From the NCBI GenBank assembly GCA_011052255.1, contig DRJJ01000055.1:1-15144 (forward strand): a stretch of DNA of 15,144 nucleotides, given 5' to 3'. The stretch's first letter is position 1. Every line of letters begins with the position of its first letter. Below, in pieces: positions 14,901 through 15,144 of the stretch. The notes beneath the pieces are model-generated. The model worked only from the letters and a program-made list of their open reading frames with translations, ran no database searches and was not told where the DNA came from. Source of the stretch: Gammaproteobacteria bacterium (GTDB lineage Bacteria > Pseudomonadota > Gammaproteobacteria > DRJJ01). The translations under genes and the position numbers were made by a program.

Positions 14901-15045
14901 CCCTCTCCCCCAGGGAGAGGGTTAGGGTGAGGGGATAAATAGACATAACTACTTGTTTTATATCCCCTCATCCCAGCCTTCTCGACTCTGGTTCCGTACT
15001 TCGTACTACCTCCTCCATCCCTGGAGTCGTCCCGGAGGGAGAAGG
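14901..15045 (+). repeat. Triple-hairpin intergenic repeat, copy 2 (interrupted)
   Basis: Inverted copy of the element at 12193-12291. Stems: CCCTCTCCC/GGGAGAGGG (14901-14909 with 14913-14921, perfect nine pairs), TGAGGGGATA/TATCCCCTCA (14928-14937 with 14961-14970, perfect ten pairs), and a third CCTTCTC/GAGAAGG (14977-14983 with 15039-15045) whose tip is split by 48 extra bases. Without the insert the element is 97 bp. It lies between the rlmB stop and the rpsF promoter. Confidence 0.85.
14984..15031 (+). mobile_element. 48-bp insertion in the third hairpin of copy 2
   Basis: Removing these 48 bases restores a 21-base CCTTCTCC...GGAGAAGG hairpin of exactly the same length as the one in copy 1 (12193-12213). 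The insert has its own weak symmetry: GACTC (14984-14988) pairs with GAGTC (15024-15028), and GTAC-TTC-GTAC lies inside (14996-15006). It codes for nothing recognisable and no target duplication is obvious. It may be a small nested palindromic element or a length variant of the repeat family. Confidence 0.6.
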
Positions 15046-15070
15046 GGCTAAAAGTCTTGTGCCGCATTTT

Positions 15071-15144
15071 CTATATACGCTGTCGCAGCGCCTCAAACAG
15101 GCAAACCCCGGCTGCCACCGAGACATTCAGGCTCTCGACCTGCC
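15071..15144 (-). CDS. rlmB: RlmB 23S rRNA methyltransferase, C-terminal end only
   Basis: The last 23 codons and stop of a gene that continues beyond the window edge. They read VESLNVSVAAGVCLFEALRQ followed by RI, the end of SpoU-family (SPOUT) RlmB, which 2'-O-methylates guanosine 2251 of 23S rRNA. The N-V-S-V-A-A-G-V segment is the last part of the SAM-binding knot. RlmB next to rpsF is the standard gammaproteobacterial arrangement, which supports the call despite the short length. Confidence 0.9.
   Translation of the reverse strand, partial: QVESLNVSVAAGVCLFEALRQRI

Noticed and set aside
14843..15067. 74-codon minus-strand open frame between rlmB and rpsF
   Set aside because: It is a translation of the intergenic repeat (the familiar SPHPNPLP string of such elements) and runs into the rpsF promoter.

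Overview
The window comes from a gammaproteobacterial chromosome of roughly 50% G+C. The evidence is the gene order rlmB - rpsF - rpsR - DUF2232 membrane protein - rplI - dnaB - alr on the minus strand. That order matches Pseudomonas-type gammaproteobacteria, and the proteins (AroC, HemN, RadA, DnaB, Alr, L9, S18, S6) read as ordinary gammaproteobacterial versions. I cannot name the genus.

Layout from left to right. Positions 1-2006 hold an unresolved edge fragment, a secreted protein built from two copies of a ~70-residue W-rich repeat, and an MFS transporter. Positions 2036-3127 are aroC (chorismate synthase), 29 bp upstream of the MFS gene on the same strand and probably co-transcribed with it. 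Positions 3372-4818 (+) are a decayed membrane-anchored PAS-GGDEF-EAL cyclic-di-GMP gene that has lost two internal blocks. Positions 4827-6230 are hemN, with a well-formed FNR/Anr box and a -10 hexamer placed exactly as in a class II FNR promoter. A small conserved-looking hypothetical gene and radA follow. A lone PstS-like periplasmic binding protein gene (+) sits between radA and alr. Then come alr, dnaB, a 507-bp intergenic region, rplI, a DUF2232 gene, rpsR, rpsF and the 3' end of rlmB.

Nearly everything is housekeeping: haem and aromatic biosynthesis, recombination and replication, cell-wall D-alanine, and small- and large-subunit ribosomal proteins. The accessory content is (i) the twice-deleted GGDEF-EAL pseudogene; (ii) two ~98-bp asymmetric triple-hairpin repeats of the CCCTCTCCC type, in opposite orientation, bracketing the rpsF-rplI operon, one carrying a precise 48-bp insertion in a hairpin tip; and (iii) several inverted-repeat sites in promoters and leaders. 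I see no CRISPR array, tRNA, rRNA, transposase, phage gene or obvious new multi-gene system. The most checkable observations are the hemN promoter architecture, the nested insertion in the repeat, the two deletions in the pseudogene, and a structured rpsF leader that could be an S6:S18 autoregulatory site.
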